64,000 bases of DNA, taken from assembly GCA_964345395.1 (NCBI GenBank), contig CAYFRA010000003.1, positions 1-64,000 on the forward strand, written 5' to 3'. Below the pieces are notes generated by a model. That model ran no database searches, was not told the origin of the DNA, and saw nothing but the letters and a program-made list of their open reading frames with translations. Of the stretch, positions 1 to 8,510 are shown piece after piece. The position numbers and the translations under genes are program-made. Every line of letters starts with the position of its first letter. Positions within the stretch are counted from its first letter, which is position 1. This stretch comes from UPXZ01 sp964345395 (lineage in GTDB: Bacteria; Bacteroidota; Bacteroidia; Bacteroidales; Paludibacteraceae).

Positions 1-288
1 AAACTTAGATTTTGCAGCTGCTCCAACCAACTTATCTGCCAATTCTCCATTTTTGAAGAACAAAACAGTTGGAATATTTCTAACGCCAAATTCGTTTGGA
101 GTATCGCTATTTTCATCTACGTTTAGTTTTCCTACAATAACTTTATCCTCATACTCAACTGCCAACTCTTCGATAATTGGACCAATTAAGCGACAAGGAC
201 CACACCACTCTGCCCAAAGATCAACTACTACTGGTTTGCCAGATTCGATATACTCTTTGATGTTGCTGTCTGTAAATTCTAATGCCAT
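1..288 (-). CDS. trxA: Thioredoxin (3' end cut by window edge)
   Basis: Cytoplasmic dithiol-disulfide oxidoreductase. The 96 visible codons start MALEFTDSNI and carry the thioredoxin active site WCGPC (Cys29, Cys32) and the cis-proline segment NIPTVLFFKNGE. There is no signal peptide, so this is a housekeeping thioredoxin and not a TlpA/ResA type. The reading frame is open to base 1. Family members are about 100-105 residues, so only a few C-terminal residues should be missing. A TATTTTTG -7 element lies about 110 bases upstream on the same strand, so it probably has its own transcript. It follows dnaE in the same orientation. Confidence 0.95.
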   Translation of the reverse strand, partial: MALEFTDSNIKEYIESGKPVVVDLWAEWCGPCRLIGPIIEELAVEYEDKVIVGKLNVDENSDTPNEFGVRNIPTVLFFKNGELADKLVGAAAKSKF

Positions 289-400
289 TTTCTATAAATT
301 TTAATTATAATAATTGAGTTCAAACTTTAAGCTATAACGGAACTTTTCAACAAATAGTTTATCTATATTGAAATAGACAAATTTTGTTTTTTTGCGTCTG

Positions 401-408
401 CAAAAATA
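401..408 (-). promoter_or_regulatory. -7 element of trxA promoter (TATTTTTG)
   Basis: The minus strand reads TATTTTTG, matching the Bacteroidota primary-sigma -7 consensus TAnnTTTG. It lies between dnaE and trxA and predicts a leader of about 105 nt. No clear -33 TTTG is seen at 19-21 nt spacing. Confidence 0.5.
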
Positions 409-433
409 GACATAATTTTACAAAATAAAAAAT

Positions 434-3400
434 CTATTTTTGTCTCTTTTCAACTTCAAATCTCAACAAGCCTTCTTCTTGAGCTTGGTTCAACCAGTTA
501 TATATCTCGGTGGTAATTTTGATTTGATGTTTTCTTGAATAAAGAGTTAGTTTTTCTGCTGTATAGATATCTACAAGATTTATAAACAAATTGACATCAC
601 CTTTCTTGCTTGATAAGTAATCCAATAGTTTTTCAAGAAGCATAGAGTCCACGTTTTGCGAATAGAGTGAAATTCGTAAACTTTTTATCTGTTTCCTTGC
701 ATCCTTGAATGGAATGATACTAATAAGCTTTAACTCTATTTCAGGCTTTTCATTATCATCACTTCTATTCCATCCGTATTGGCGTTCTTGCACTACAGCG
801 TGCACGTAGATAAATATATCTTTTATCATATACTTGCTGTAAGTTTCATAATCTTTCCCAAATAGCGGAAACTCATAAGCCCCGTCGTAATCTTCGATAG
901 TAATCATGCCGTATGGTTTACCATTTCTGGTAGTTCCATTTCGGAAAGCAGTAACTATTCCTCCCATTTTCAACCCTGTACCCAATGGTTTGCTCTTAAA
1001 AGAGATTGCATCGGTAGTTGTGGCGTTACATAGATGATTCAACTCAAACTTATATTCATCCATCGGATGGGCCGATAGATACATACCTATCATTTCTCGC
1101 TCGTAGTTGAGTTTGATAAGTGATGACCAGTCGTTGGTAAAAGGTATTTCTGGCTTTGATATTTCAATGGCATCATCAAGTGTTCCGAAAAGCGAGTTTT
1201 GATTAAATTGTTTATCTTCTTGGAATAAGTTACCATATTTGATTAGAGATTCTAACACGGGTTCTTCTTTGCTGTTGATAGCAAAAAACTGCTCACGTTT
1301 GATATCCTCAAAAGCATCAAAGGCTCCGGCATAAGCTAAACTTTCGATATTCTTTTTATTGCAGCTTTGCAGGTTTACCCGCTCAATAAAATCAAAAATA
1401 CCAGTAAATTTACCGTTTTTATTTCTCTCCTCCACAATAGATTCTACAGCAGCTTGTCCTACATTTTTTATACCTCCAAGACCAAACCTAATATTTCCTT
1501 CTTTGTTTACAGTAAAGTTCAAATCACTCTCATTGATATCCGGCCCTAACACATGAATTTTCATTGTGCGACAATCGTCCATCAATTTACCCACCTCGCT
1601 AATATCATCTTTATTGCGTGTGAGGTTGGCTGCCATAAATTCGGCTGGATAATGTGCTTTTAGGTATGCCGTTTGGTAAGCGATTAACGAATAGCAAGTT
1701 GCGTGAGATTTATTGAAAGCGTAAGAAGCAAATTTTGCCCAATCAGACCAAATTTTCTCTAATGTACTGATCGGCCCGTAGCCATTATTCTGTGCACCTT
1801 CGATAAATTTGGCATGCAACGACTCCATTTTATCTTTCTGCTTTTTACCCATTGCTTTTCGCAACTCATCAGATTCACCTCGTGTAAAACCAGCTAAATC
1901 GCGACTCAGAAGCATGACCTGCTCTTGATAGACAGTGATACCATAGGTTTCTTCTAAGCGGTTTTTCATCACATCTAATGGATAATCTATTTGCTCCTCA
2001 CCGTGTTTGCGTTTCACAAACTGAGGGATATAATCCATTGGGCCAGGCCGATAGAGAGCATTCATCGCTATTAAATCTTCAAATTGAGTTGGCTTTAACT
2101 CTTTTAGGTACTTTTGCATACCAGCAGATTCAAATTGAAATACAGCGACTGTGTTTCCCTTGCTAAACAGTTTATATGTTTTTTTATCGTTGATCGCAAT
2201 TGAGTCAATATCGATATCTATACCTTTAGATTTTTTGATATTATTAAGAGCTTCTTTGATAATGGAAAGTGTTTTAAGTCCTAAAAAATCCATTTTTATC
2301 AAACCAATATCTTCAATCACCGTACCTTCAAATTGAGTGATGATTTTGTCCTCTTTCGTATCTTTATCAACTGCAGTGCTAAGGGGTACCAAATTGATCA
2401 AATCATCTGAACCGATAATCAAACCACAGGCGTGCACTCCCGTTTGTCTGACAGTACCTTCAAGCATTTCGGCATATTTTAGAGTGTTGGAGAGTGTTGG
2501 GTTTGATGAGTTGCGTGCCTCTTTCAGCTCTTCTACATACTGCACACTGGTACCAACCGTCACTTTGATGTCTTTATCATTCTCATTTTTCTTAGGAATA
2601 CGATTGGGGATTAGCTTTGTTAGTCTATCCGCTTCAGATAGAGGTAATCTTTGCACACGAGCAACGTCTTTTATTGCGGACTTTGTGCCCATAGTGCCAT
2701 AAGTTACAATACTTGCAACTCGCTCTTTTCCATATTTCTCGGTAACCCACTGCACAACCTCCCCTCGCCTGTCATCTTCGAAGTCAATATCAATATCGGG
2801 TAGTGATACGCGATCAGGATTTAGAAAACGTTCAAAAAGCAAATCGTATTTCAAAGGGTCAACATTGGTAATTTTAAGGCAGTAGGCCACCACAGAACCC
2901 GCAGCAGATCCACGCCCTGGTCCTACAGAAACACCCATATCACGAGCAGCTTGTATAAAGTCTTGCACAATTAAGAAATAGCCAGGATACCCCATAGTTT
3001 TCATAGTATCTAACTCAAAGTCGATACGCTCTTTTACCTCCTCGCTCAACTCATTTCCATATCTTTTCTCAGCCCCGATATAAGTTAATTTTTCGAGATA
3101 ATCTGATTCTAACTTCACCCGCAACACATCGTCATAACCGCCAAGACGAGTATAATTTTCTATACCAAACTCATCAATAAGGGCTTTTTCATCAAATCTT
3201 TTGCGATAATCATCCAATATTCCAAAGTCAGTAGGTATATCAAATTTCGGCATCAATGGAGGCCCATCTAAATCATAGATTTCTACCTTACTTGCCAATT
3301 CAATGGTATTGTCGATGGCTTCAGGAATATCTTCGAATATTTGGTGCATTTCAGCCGGCGACTTCAACCACTCTTGCTTGGTATATCTCATTCGAGTAGG

Positions 3401-4234
3401 GTCGTCAAGATCTTTTCCGGTGCTCAGACAAATCAAGTGCTCATGTGCATCAGCGTGTTCCTCTTCTACAAAATGGACATCATTAGAAGCAATAATTTTG
3501 GTGTTGGTTTTTCGGGCCAGCTTAATCAATTCTGCATTTTGCAACTCTTGCTTTTCAAAAGTATCGGTACTGGCTCTAAGTTTATCAGTTTCATGCCTTT
3601 GAAGCTCAATGTAATAATCTTCACCAAAAACTTTTTTATGCCACATAATAGCATTCTCAGCACCTTCTAAATCGCCCACTTCTATCTTTTTATGAATTTC
3701 ACCACCTAAACAAGCTGAGCTTGCTATGATGCCTTCGCTATATCGCTCCAGCAGCTCACGATCAATGCGAGGACGATAATAAAAACCTTCGATATGCCCT
3801 AATGAGACCATTCGAGAAAGATTTTGATAACCTTTTTTATTTTTAGCCAACAACACCAAGTGATAACCACTGCGATCTTCTCGATCCTCTTTCATAAATC
3901 TCGATCGCTTTGCTACGTAAACTTCACAACCAAAAATTGGTTTAAAAATATTTTTTTCTACAGCAACGATTTCATCTTGAATTTGCTTTTTCTCTGCTTC
4001 ATCTACAGCATTTTCCAAGCTCTGGTTCAGCTTCTTGATTTTCTCAAAATGCTTAGCATTCTTCTTTTTACTGTAATTGTAGAACTCTTTAATGCCAAAC
4101 ATATTCCCGTGGTCTGTCAGTGCTAAAGCCGGCATTCCATCCGCAATAGCTTTGTCAACCAAATTTTCAATGCTCGACATCCCATCTAATACCGAATAAC
4201 TGGAATGGGCATGTATATGTACAAAAGATTTCAT
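434..4234 (-). CDS. dnaE: DNA polymerase III alpha subunit
   Basis: Catalytic subunit of the replicative polymerase, 1266 aa. The N-terminal PHP domain begins MKSFVHIHAHSSYSVLDGM and includes ALTDHGNMFG. The palm carries the catalytic aspartates in LPDIDIDFEDDRRGE, and the finger/tau-binding region contains YRPGPMDYIPQF and YAFNKSHATCYSLIAYQ. A C-terminal OB-fold region follows (GGIVTAFRNGTTRNGKPYG). The lysine- and glutamate-rich stretch inside the PHP domain (about residues 58-90) resembles insertions in other Bacteroidota DnaE proteins. The PHP histidines look intact, but exonuclease activity cannot be judged from sequence alone. The start is the only ATG that includes the full HIHAHSS motif. 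Confidence 0.97.
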   Translation of the reverse strand: MKSFVHIHAHSSYSVLDGMSSIENLVDKAIADGMPALALTDHGNMFGIKEFYNYSKKKNAKHFEKIKKLNQSLENAVDEAEKKQIQDEIVAVEKNIFKPIFGCEVYVAKRSRFMKEDREDRSGYHLVLLAKNKKGYQNLSRMVSLGHIEGFYYRPRIDRELLERYSEGIIASSACLGGEIHKKIEVGDLEGAENAIMWHKKVFGEDYYIELQRHETDKLRASTDTFEKQELQNAELIKLARKTNTKIIASNDVHFVEEEHADAHEHLICLSTGKDLDDPTRMRYTKQEWLKSPAEMHQIFEDIPEAIDNTIELASKVEIYDLDGPPLMPKFDIPTDFGILDDYRKRFDEKALIDEFGIENYTRLGGYDDVLRVKLESDYLEKLTYIGAEKRYGNELSEEVKERIDFELDTMKTMGYPGYFLIVQDFIQAARDMGVSVGPGRGSAAGSVVAYCLKITNVDPLKYDLLFERFLNPDRVSLPDIDIDFEDDRRGEVVQWVTEKYGKERVASIVTYGTMGTKSAIKDVARVQRLPLSEADRLTKLIPNRIPKKNENDKDIKVTVGTSVQYVEELKEARNSSNPTLSNTLKYAEMLEGTVRQTGVHACGLIIGSDDLINLVPLSTAVDKDTKEDKIITQFEGTVIEDIGLIKMDFLGLKTLSIIKEALNNIKKSKGIDIDIDSIAINDKKTYKLFSKGNTVAVFQFESAGMQKYLKELKPTQFEDLIAMNALYRPGPMDYIPQFVKRKHGEEQIDYPLDVMKNRLEETYGITVYQEQVMLLSRDLAGFTRGESDELRKAMGKKQKDKMESLHAKFIEGAQNNGYGPISTLEKIWSDWAKFASYAFNKSHATCYSLIAYQTAYLKAHYPAEFMAANLTRNKDDISEVGKLMDDCRTMKIHVLGPDINESDLNFTVNKEGNIRFGLGGIKNVGQAAVESIVEERNKNGKFTGIFDFIERVNLQSCNKKNIESLAYAGAFDAFEDIKREQFFAINSKEEPVLESLIKYGNLFQEDKQFNQNSLFGTLDDAIEISKPEIPFTNDWSSLIKLNYEREMIGMYLSAHPMDEYKFELNHLCNATTTDAISFKSKPLGTGLKMGGIVTAFRNGTTRNGKPYGMITIEDYDGAYEFPLFGKDYETYSKYMIKDIFIYVHAVVQERQYGWNRSDDNEKPEIELKLISIIPFKDARKQIKSLRISLYSQNVDSMLLEKLLDYLSSKKGDVNLFINLVDIYTAEKLTLYSRKHQIKITTEIYNWLNQAQEEGLLRFEVEKRQK

Positions 4235-4438
4235 TTTATACTATGATTTTTATTTACAACCCTCTTTTTCTTAGTTTATAAAAGTACTATATTTTTTACT
4301 CTTTATAAAATCATTTTTATAAAACGAATTGTTAATGCAACAACTTTAATACTGAATACCAAATACTTACTTTGTTGATAAGTTTATTTTTTTATTTATA
4401 TCATCGGCCTATGACGTGAGTATTATTAAAAGTTTAAT

Positions 4439-4446
4439 TATATTTG
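4439..4446 (+). promoter_or_regulatory. -7 element upstream of orphan lipoprotein (TATATTTG)
   Basis: Exact TAnnTTTG match 29 bases before the ATG at 4476, predicting a leader of roughly 20-25 nt. Confidence 0.5.
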
Positions 4447-4475
4447 CAAGATATTAATTCAATCCTTATTAAGTT

Positions 4476-5030
4476 ATGAGAAAATTATCTTTATTGATAT
4501 TAGCAGCCATTCTATTGTCGGCTTGTGATTATATTCCTAAATTGACAAAAAAGAGCGAGGATAGTTTTGTGGACACGGTTTACAATGTAACTCCTGTTGA
4601 TACGCTACAACTAACTTTAGAAGCATTAAAAAACAAACCAATCATCAGAGGTTATCAACAAAAAAATGAGTTGAATGTAGATACACTATACTATGCTGGT
4701 TTCTCTATCTCTGAATATGACTTAGAGCAGTATCACTTTGTAAATGAAAATAATGAAAAATTTGTGTTTGATAGGAATGACACCAAATGGAAATTGATAA
4801 AAAAATCTGATTATCCCACTACTGTCAATAAGGGCTTGGTTCCAAACCCGGAGTTATTAGCTTCAAAATTGCTGATTGTTTGGAGGGAGTTGGTTTTATT
4901 GAAGGAGGCACACAACCAAGAAGCTTACATTGATGAAAATCTAAAAGAGATTGTGTTTATCAAATTGGCAATTACAGAAAATGTAGCTGAAAATGAGGAC
5001 AGTGATAACCCAAATGAAGCTAAGAAATAG
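4476..5030 (+). CDS. Orphan lipoprotein of unknown function
   Basis: 184 aa. The N-terminus MRKLSLLILAAILLSACDY is a clear signal peptide with lipobox LSAC, so Cys17 should be lipidated. The mature part is mixed, highly charged and acidic at its end (NVAENEDSDNPNEAKK), with no motif I recognise. Residues after the Cys (DYIPKL) do not match the usual surface-export signal of Bacteroidota lipoproteins, so periplasmic anchoring is a guess. It is monocistronic, between divergent dnaE and the Lrp regulator. I do not assign a function. Confidence 0.85.
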   Translation: MRKLSLLILAAILLSACDYIPKLTKKSEDSFVDTVYNVTPVDTLQLTLEALKNKPIIRGYQQKNELNVDTLYYAGFSISEYDLEQYHFVNENNEKFVFDRNDTKWKLIKKSDYPTTVNKGLVPNPELLASKLLIVWRELVLLKEAHNQEAYIDENLKEIVFIKLAITENVAENEDSDNPNEAKK

Positions 5031-5113
5031 ACTGTTTTGAACAAAACTCCTGTAGATGAATAATAAAACATCTTAAAATCTGATGTTGCACTTAGGAGGC
5101 TACTGCCGATGTC

Positions 5114-5121
5114 TATTTTTG
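5114..5121 (+). promoter_or_regulatory. Second possible -7 element upstream of the Lrp gene (TATTTTTG)
   Basis: A TAnnTTTG match inside the 210-nt gap between the lipoprotein and the Lrp gene, about 90 bases above the nearer element at 5205. It may be an alternative start for Lrp transcription or chance. Confidence 0.3.
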
Positions 5122-5204
5122 CAATAAAACCGAATTGTATGTTAAAAATGCAATAATAAATAGAAATAATTGAGCATATTATTTTACTTCTACATCAAAT
5201 AGCT

Positions 5205-5212
5205 TAATTTTG
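5205..5212 (+). promoter_or_regulatory. -7 element of the Lrp/AsnC regulator (TAATTTTG)
   Basis: TAnnTTTG match 29 bases before the ATG at 5241. The spacing resembles that in front of the lipoprotein gene at 4476. Confidence 0.5.
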
Positions 5213-5240
5213 CTGTCAAAATGACAAATCATAAAAAGCC

Positions 5241-5696
5241 ATGGAAAAAATTGATAAATTAGATCGACAAATTTTAGGTATTATTTCTCAAAATGCACGT
5301 ATGCCCTTTAAAGATGTAGCTGACCAGTGTGGAGTATCACGAGCTGCCATTCATCAGAGAGTACAACGATTAGTTGATTTGGGGGTAATAACAGGTTCAG
5401 GTTATTCGGTAAATCCAAAAAAATTAGGGTTTCAACTTTGTGTTTATATTGGGATTACTTTGGAGAGAGCATCCATGTACAAAGATGTAGTGGAAGCTCT
5501 GGAGCAGATTCCTGAAGTTGTAGAATCTCATTATACTTTGGGTTCATACACAATACTGATCAAAATGTATGCAATGAATGATGAGCACTTGATGGAATTG
5601 CTAAACAGGAAAATTCAAGAAATACCAGGTGTTGGTACAACAGAAACTCTCACATCTCTTGATCAAAGAATAAAGAGAATGATACCTATAGATTAA
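5241..5696 (+). CDS. Lrp/AsnC family transcriptional regulator
   Basis: 151 aa, the normal length for the family. Residues 1-60 form the AsnC-type winged helix-turn-helix (KLDRQILGIISQNARMPF, then SRAAIHQRVQRL). Residues 65-150 form the RAM ligand-binding domain. Such proteins assemble into dimers and octamers and usually sense amino acids. The gene is followed after about 80 nt by trpS with no terminator between, so the two may share a transcript. A link to tryptophan is only suggested by position; the ligand cannot be read from the sequence. Confidence 0.92.
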   Translation: MEKIDKLDRQILGIISQNARMPFKDVADQCGVSRAAIHQRVQRLVDLGVITGSGYSVNPKKLGFQLCVYIGITLERASMYKDVVEALEQIPEVVESHYTLGSYTILIKMYAMNDEHLMELLNRKIQEIPGVGTTETLTSLDQRIKRMIPID

Positions 5697-5742
5697 TAAA
5701 GGAGATAATATAACTATTTTAAAAACTTAGAAAACATATGTG

Positions 5743-5764
5743 TCGAGCACAAAAATATGCTCGA
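5743..5764 (+). promoter_or_regulatory. Hairpin immediately upstream of trpS
   Basis: Inverted repeat TCGAGCA (5743-5749) / TGCTCGA (5758-5764), a 7-bp perfect stem with an 8-nt A-rich loop. It ends 11 nt before the trpS ATG. No T-tract follows, so it is not a terminator; it could affect translation initiation of trpS. Confidence 0.4.
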
Positions 5765-5775
5765 TAAGAGATTTT

Positions 5776-6774
5776 ATGAAAACAGTATTAAGTGGTATTA
5801 GACCAACAGGCAATTTACATATAGGTAATTATTTTGGCGCTTTACGCAATTTTATCGAGATGCAGCATGAGTATAATTGCTACTTCTTTATAGCAGATTA
5901 TCACTCTTTGACTACTCACCCAACACCTGCCGACCTCCAAAAAAACATAAAGAGCGTATTAGCTCAATATTTAGCTGCTGGATTGGATCCAGAAAAAGCT
6001 ACTTTGTATATACAAAGTGATGTGCCTGAGGTGGTTGAATTGTACTTATACCTCAATATGAATGCCTACGTTGGAGAATTGGAGCGAAGTGCATCATTTA
6101 AAGATAAAATCAGACAGCAACCACAAAATGTAAATGCGGGATTGTTAACTTACCCAACCCTGATGGCAGCTGATATTTTGATACATCGTGCCGACTTTGT
6201 TCCTGTTGGCAAAGATCAAGAACAGCATTTAGAAATGACACGTACATTTGGTAATCGCTTTAACAGGATGTATGGCGTAGAATATTTTCCTGAGCCACAA
6301 GCTTTTAACTTTGGCAAAGAGCTGATTAAAATACCAGGGTTGAATGGCTCTGGAAAAATGGGTAAATCTGAAGGTGAAGATAGCACAATATTCTTGACAG
6401 ACACACCTGAAGCAATATTGAAAAAGATGAAGAAAGCAGTAACCGACTCAGGACCAACCGAACCAAATTCACCTGTGAGTGAGCCCGTTGCAAATCTTTT
6501 TCAACTAATGAGCGTCGTGTCTAAACCCGAAACACTTGAGTTTTTCAAAGAGAGCTACAACAATTGCACAATCCGATATGGAGATTTGAAAAAGCAACTT
6601 GCTGAAGACATGACAATATTTGTAAATCCATTCAGAGAAAAAATTGATGAAGTATTGGCTGATGAGAAATACATCAATGAAGTTGCCGAGATGGGTAAAG
6701 AAAAAGCGATGATTAGTGCAAGAAAAACTATCAATGATATTCGACAAATAATTGGTTTTAGAAAGTATTATTGA
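5776..6774 (+). CDS. trpS: Tryptophanyl-tRNA synthetase
   Basis: Class I aminoacyl-tRNA synthetase charging tRNA-Trp, 332 aa from the chosen start. The HIGH motif appears as PTGNLHIGNYFGAL near the N-terminus and the KMSKS loop as GKMGKSEGE. The frame is open back to a GTG at 5740, but those 12 extra codons run through the hairpin and are not family-like. The ATG at 5776 gives the typical start MKTVLSGIRPTGNLHIGNY. It probably lies on one transcript with the Lrp gene, and a strong terminator follows. Confidence 0.96.
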   Translation: MKTVLSGIRPTGNLHIGNYFGALRNFIEMQHEYNCYFFIADYHSLTTHPTPADLQKNIKSVLAQYLAAGLDPEKATLYIQSDVPEVVELYLYLNMNAYVGELERSASFKDKIRQQPQNVNAGLLTYPTLMAADILIHRADFVPVGKDQEQHLEMTRTFGNRFNRMYGVEYFPEPQAFNFGKELIKIPGLNGSGKMGKSEGEDSTIFLTDTPEAILKKMKKAVTDSGPTEPNSPVSEPVANLFQLMSVVSKPETLEFFKESYNNCTIRYGDLKKQLAEDMTIFVNPFREKIDEVLADEKYINEVAEMGKEKAMISARKTINDIRQIIGFRKYY

Positions 6775-6808
6775 TACAAGACTTACAAAAAATATTTTTC
6801 CATTGAAT

Positions 6809-6846
6809 AAAAAGAATAAATTTCGATAATGAAATTTATTCTTTTT
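6809..6846 (+). terminator. Terminator after trpS
   Basis: Perfect 16-bp inverted repeat (6809-6824 / 6831-6846) with loop GATAAT. The 3' arm ends in a T-run that continues into TTTTTATTTT. The stem is AT-rich but long. Confidence 0.8.
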
Positions 6847-6908
6847 TATTTTAAGCTTTATTACAGTGAAATATCAAGTTTATAGAAGTAAAAATTAAAT
6901 ATAATTTG

Positions 6909-6916
6909 TAACTTTG
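6909..6916 (+). promoter_or_regulatory. -7 element of purH (TAACTTTG)
   Basis: TAnnTTTG match. The predicted transcript start is near 6922, downstream of the longest open frame's first codon (6914). This supports the ATG at 6944 as the real purH start. Confidence 0.55.
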
Positions 6917-6943
6917 CAAATTGAGAAATTACACTCTACTAAG

Positions 6944-8464
6944 ATGGCAAAAAAACGAATTAAAAAGGCTTTAATCTCTGTTTTCGATAAAGAGAATCTG
7001 GATCAAATACTTAGAATATTGGATTCAGAAGGTGTTGAATTTTTATCAACAGGAGGAACCAAATTGCATATTGAATCCTTAGGTTATTCTTGTGAGGCTG
7101 TCGAGGATTTGATTTCGTTTCCATCTATTTTAGGTGGCAGGGTAAAAACATTGCACCCTAAGATTTTTGGGGGGATATTAGCCAGACGCAATTTTACCCC
7201 CGATTTGGAACAGCTTGAAGATCACGATATTCCAGAAATAGATTTAGTTATTGTAGATTTGTATCCTTTTGAAGACACCTTAGCATCTGGAGCTCAAGAG
7301 GCTGATATTATTGAAAAAATAGATATTGGCGGTATTTCCCTGATTCGTGCAGCAGCAAAAAACTATAACGATGTCGTAATTGTAGCTTCCAAAAAACAAT
7401 ATGAGCCATTTATTGAGTTGATAGAACAAAATGGTGTAGAAACAACTTTGGAAGAGAGAAAGTGGTTTGCCAAGGAGGCTTTTGGAGTTTCTTCGCACTA
7501 TGACGCTGCCATTTTCAATTATTTTGATGGAGGAAAAGAGAGCGGTTTTAGATATAGTATAAACGACGCAAAAATACTCCGATATGGAGAAAACCCACAT
7601 CAGAACGCACTCTTTTATGGCTCATTCGAAGAGATGTTTGAGCAGCTTCACGGCAAAGAGATATCTTACAACAACTTATTAGATATTGATGCTGCGGTAA
7701 ATCTTATCAACGATTTTGAAGATATTACCTTTGCAATACTCAAACACAATAACGCTTGTGGATTGGCATCGCGATCCAAATTGAGAGATGCTTGGGATGC
7801 TGCATTAGAAGCAGATCCATTGTCTGCTTTTGGAGGCGTGCTCATCACCAACGCAGTGGTCGATAAAGAGACTGCCATTGAGATTGATAAAATATTCTTT
7901 GAAGTAATTGTTGCACCAGATTACGACTTAGATGCCTTAGAGGTGTTGACAAAAAAGAAAAACAGAATTATTTTAATTCTGAAACATGCGGAAATATCTA
8001 AAAAACAGTTTAGAACTGTGCTTAATGGAGTTTTGATGCAAGATAGAGATACAGCTGTAGACACAGAAAACATTTTTAACGTTGTAACAGATTTGAAGCC
8101 GAGTGAAAGAGAAGTTGAAGATATGGTTTTTGCTCAAAAAATTGTGAAACACTCCAAATCAAATGCAATTGTTCTGGTGAAAGACAGACAGCTTTTAGCA
8201 AGCGGAATAGGGCAAACTTCACGCGTTGATGCACTGAAGCAGGCGATTATAAAAGCAAAATCTTTTGACTTTGACTTGCAGGGTGCGGTTATGGGATCAG
8301 ATGCATTTTTCCCTTTTCCTGACAGTGTTGAAATTGCAACTGAAGCGGGGATAACAGCCATAGCACAACCTGGCGGCTCTATCAAAGATGCAGATAGCAT
8401 CGCTGTTTGCAATGATAAAGGAGTAAGTATGGTTATTACAGGTGTTAGACACTTTAAACATTAA
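6944..8464 (+). CDS. purH: Bifunctional AICAR transformylase / IMP cyclohydrolase
   Basis: Catalyses the last two steps of de novo IMP synthesis in the cytoplasm, 506 aa. The N-terminal MGS-like IMP cyclohydrolase domain shows ALISVFDKENLDQI, STGGTKLHIESLG and GGRVKTLHPKIFGGILARR. The C-terminal transformylase domain shows LRYGENPHQNA, KHNNACGLASR, DPLSAFGGV and AQPGGSIKDADSI. The start was chosen from the promoter position and family length. mreB follows after 46 nt without a terminator, so read-through into the cell-shape cluster is possible. guaB, which converts IMP to XMP, is also in this window (about 60 kb). Confidence 0.96.
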   Translation: MAKKRIKKALISVFDKENLDQILRILDSEGVEFLSTGGTKLHIESLGYSCEAVEDLISFPSILGGRVKTLHPKIFGGILARRNFTPDLEQLEDHDIPEIDLVIVDLYPFEDTLASGAQEADIIEKIDIGGISLIRAAAKNYNDVVIVASKKQYEPFIELIEQNGVETTLEERKWFAKEAFGVSSHYDAAIFNYFDGGKESGFRYSINDAKILRYGENPHQNALFYGSFEEMFEQLHGKEISYNNLLDIDAAVNLINDFEDITFAILKHNNACGLASRSKLRDAWDAALEADPLSAFGGVLITNAVVDKETAIEIDKIFFEVIVAPDYDLDALEVLTKKKNRIILILKHAEISKKQFRTVLNGVLMQDRDTAVDTENIFNVVTDLKPSEREVEDMVFAQKIVKHSKSNAIVLVKDRQLLASGIGQTSRVDALKQAIIKAKSFDFDLQGAVMGSDAFFPFPDSVEIATEAGITAIAQPGGSIKDADSIAVCNDKGVSMVITGVRHFKH

Positions 8465-8510
8465 TAGATTATTAAAATTTGAAATAATATAAAAGTATAA
8501 ATAGATTGAT

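Noticed and set aside
53..304. 83-codon plus-strand frame at the window start
   Set aside because: Antisense to trxA, whose active site and frame are clear.
5740..5775. GTG start extending trpS by 12 residues
   Set aside because: The extension runs through the hairpin and is not family-like; the ATG at 5776 gives the standard N-terminus.
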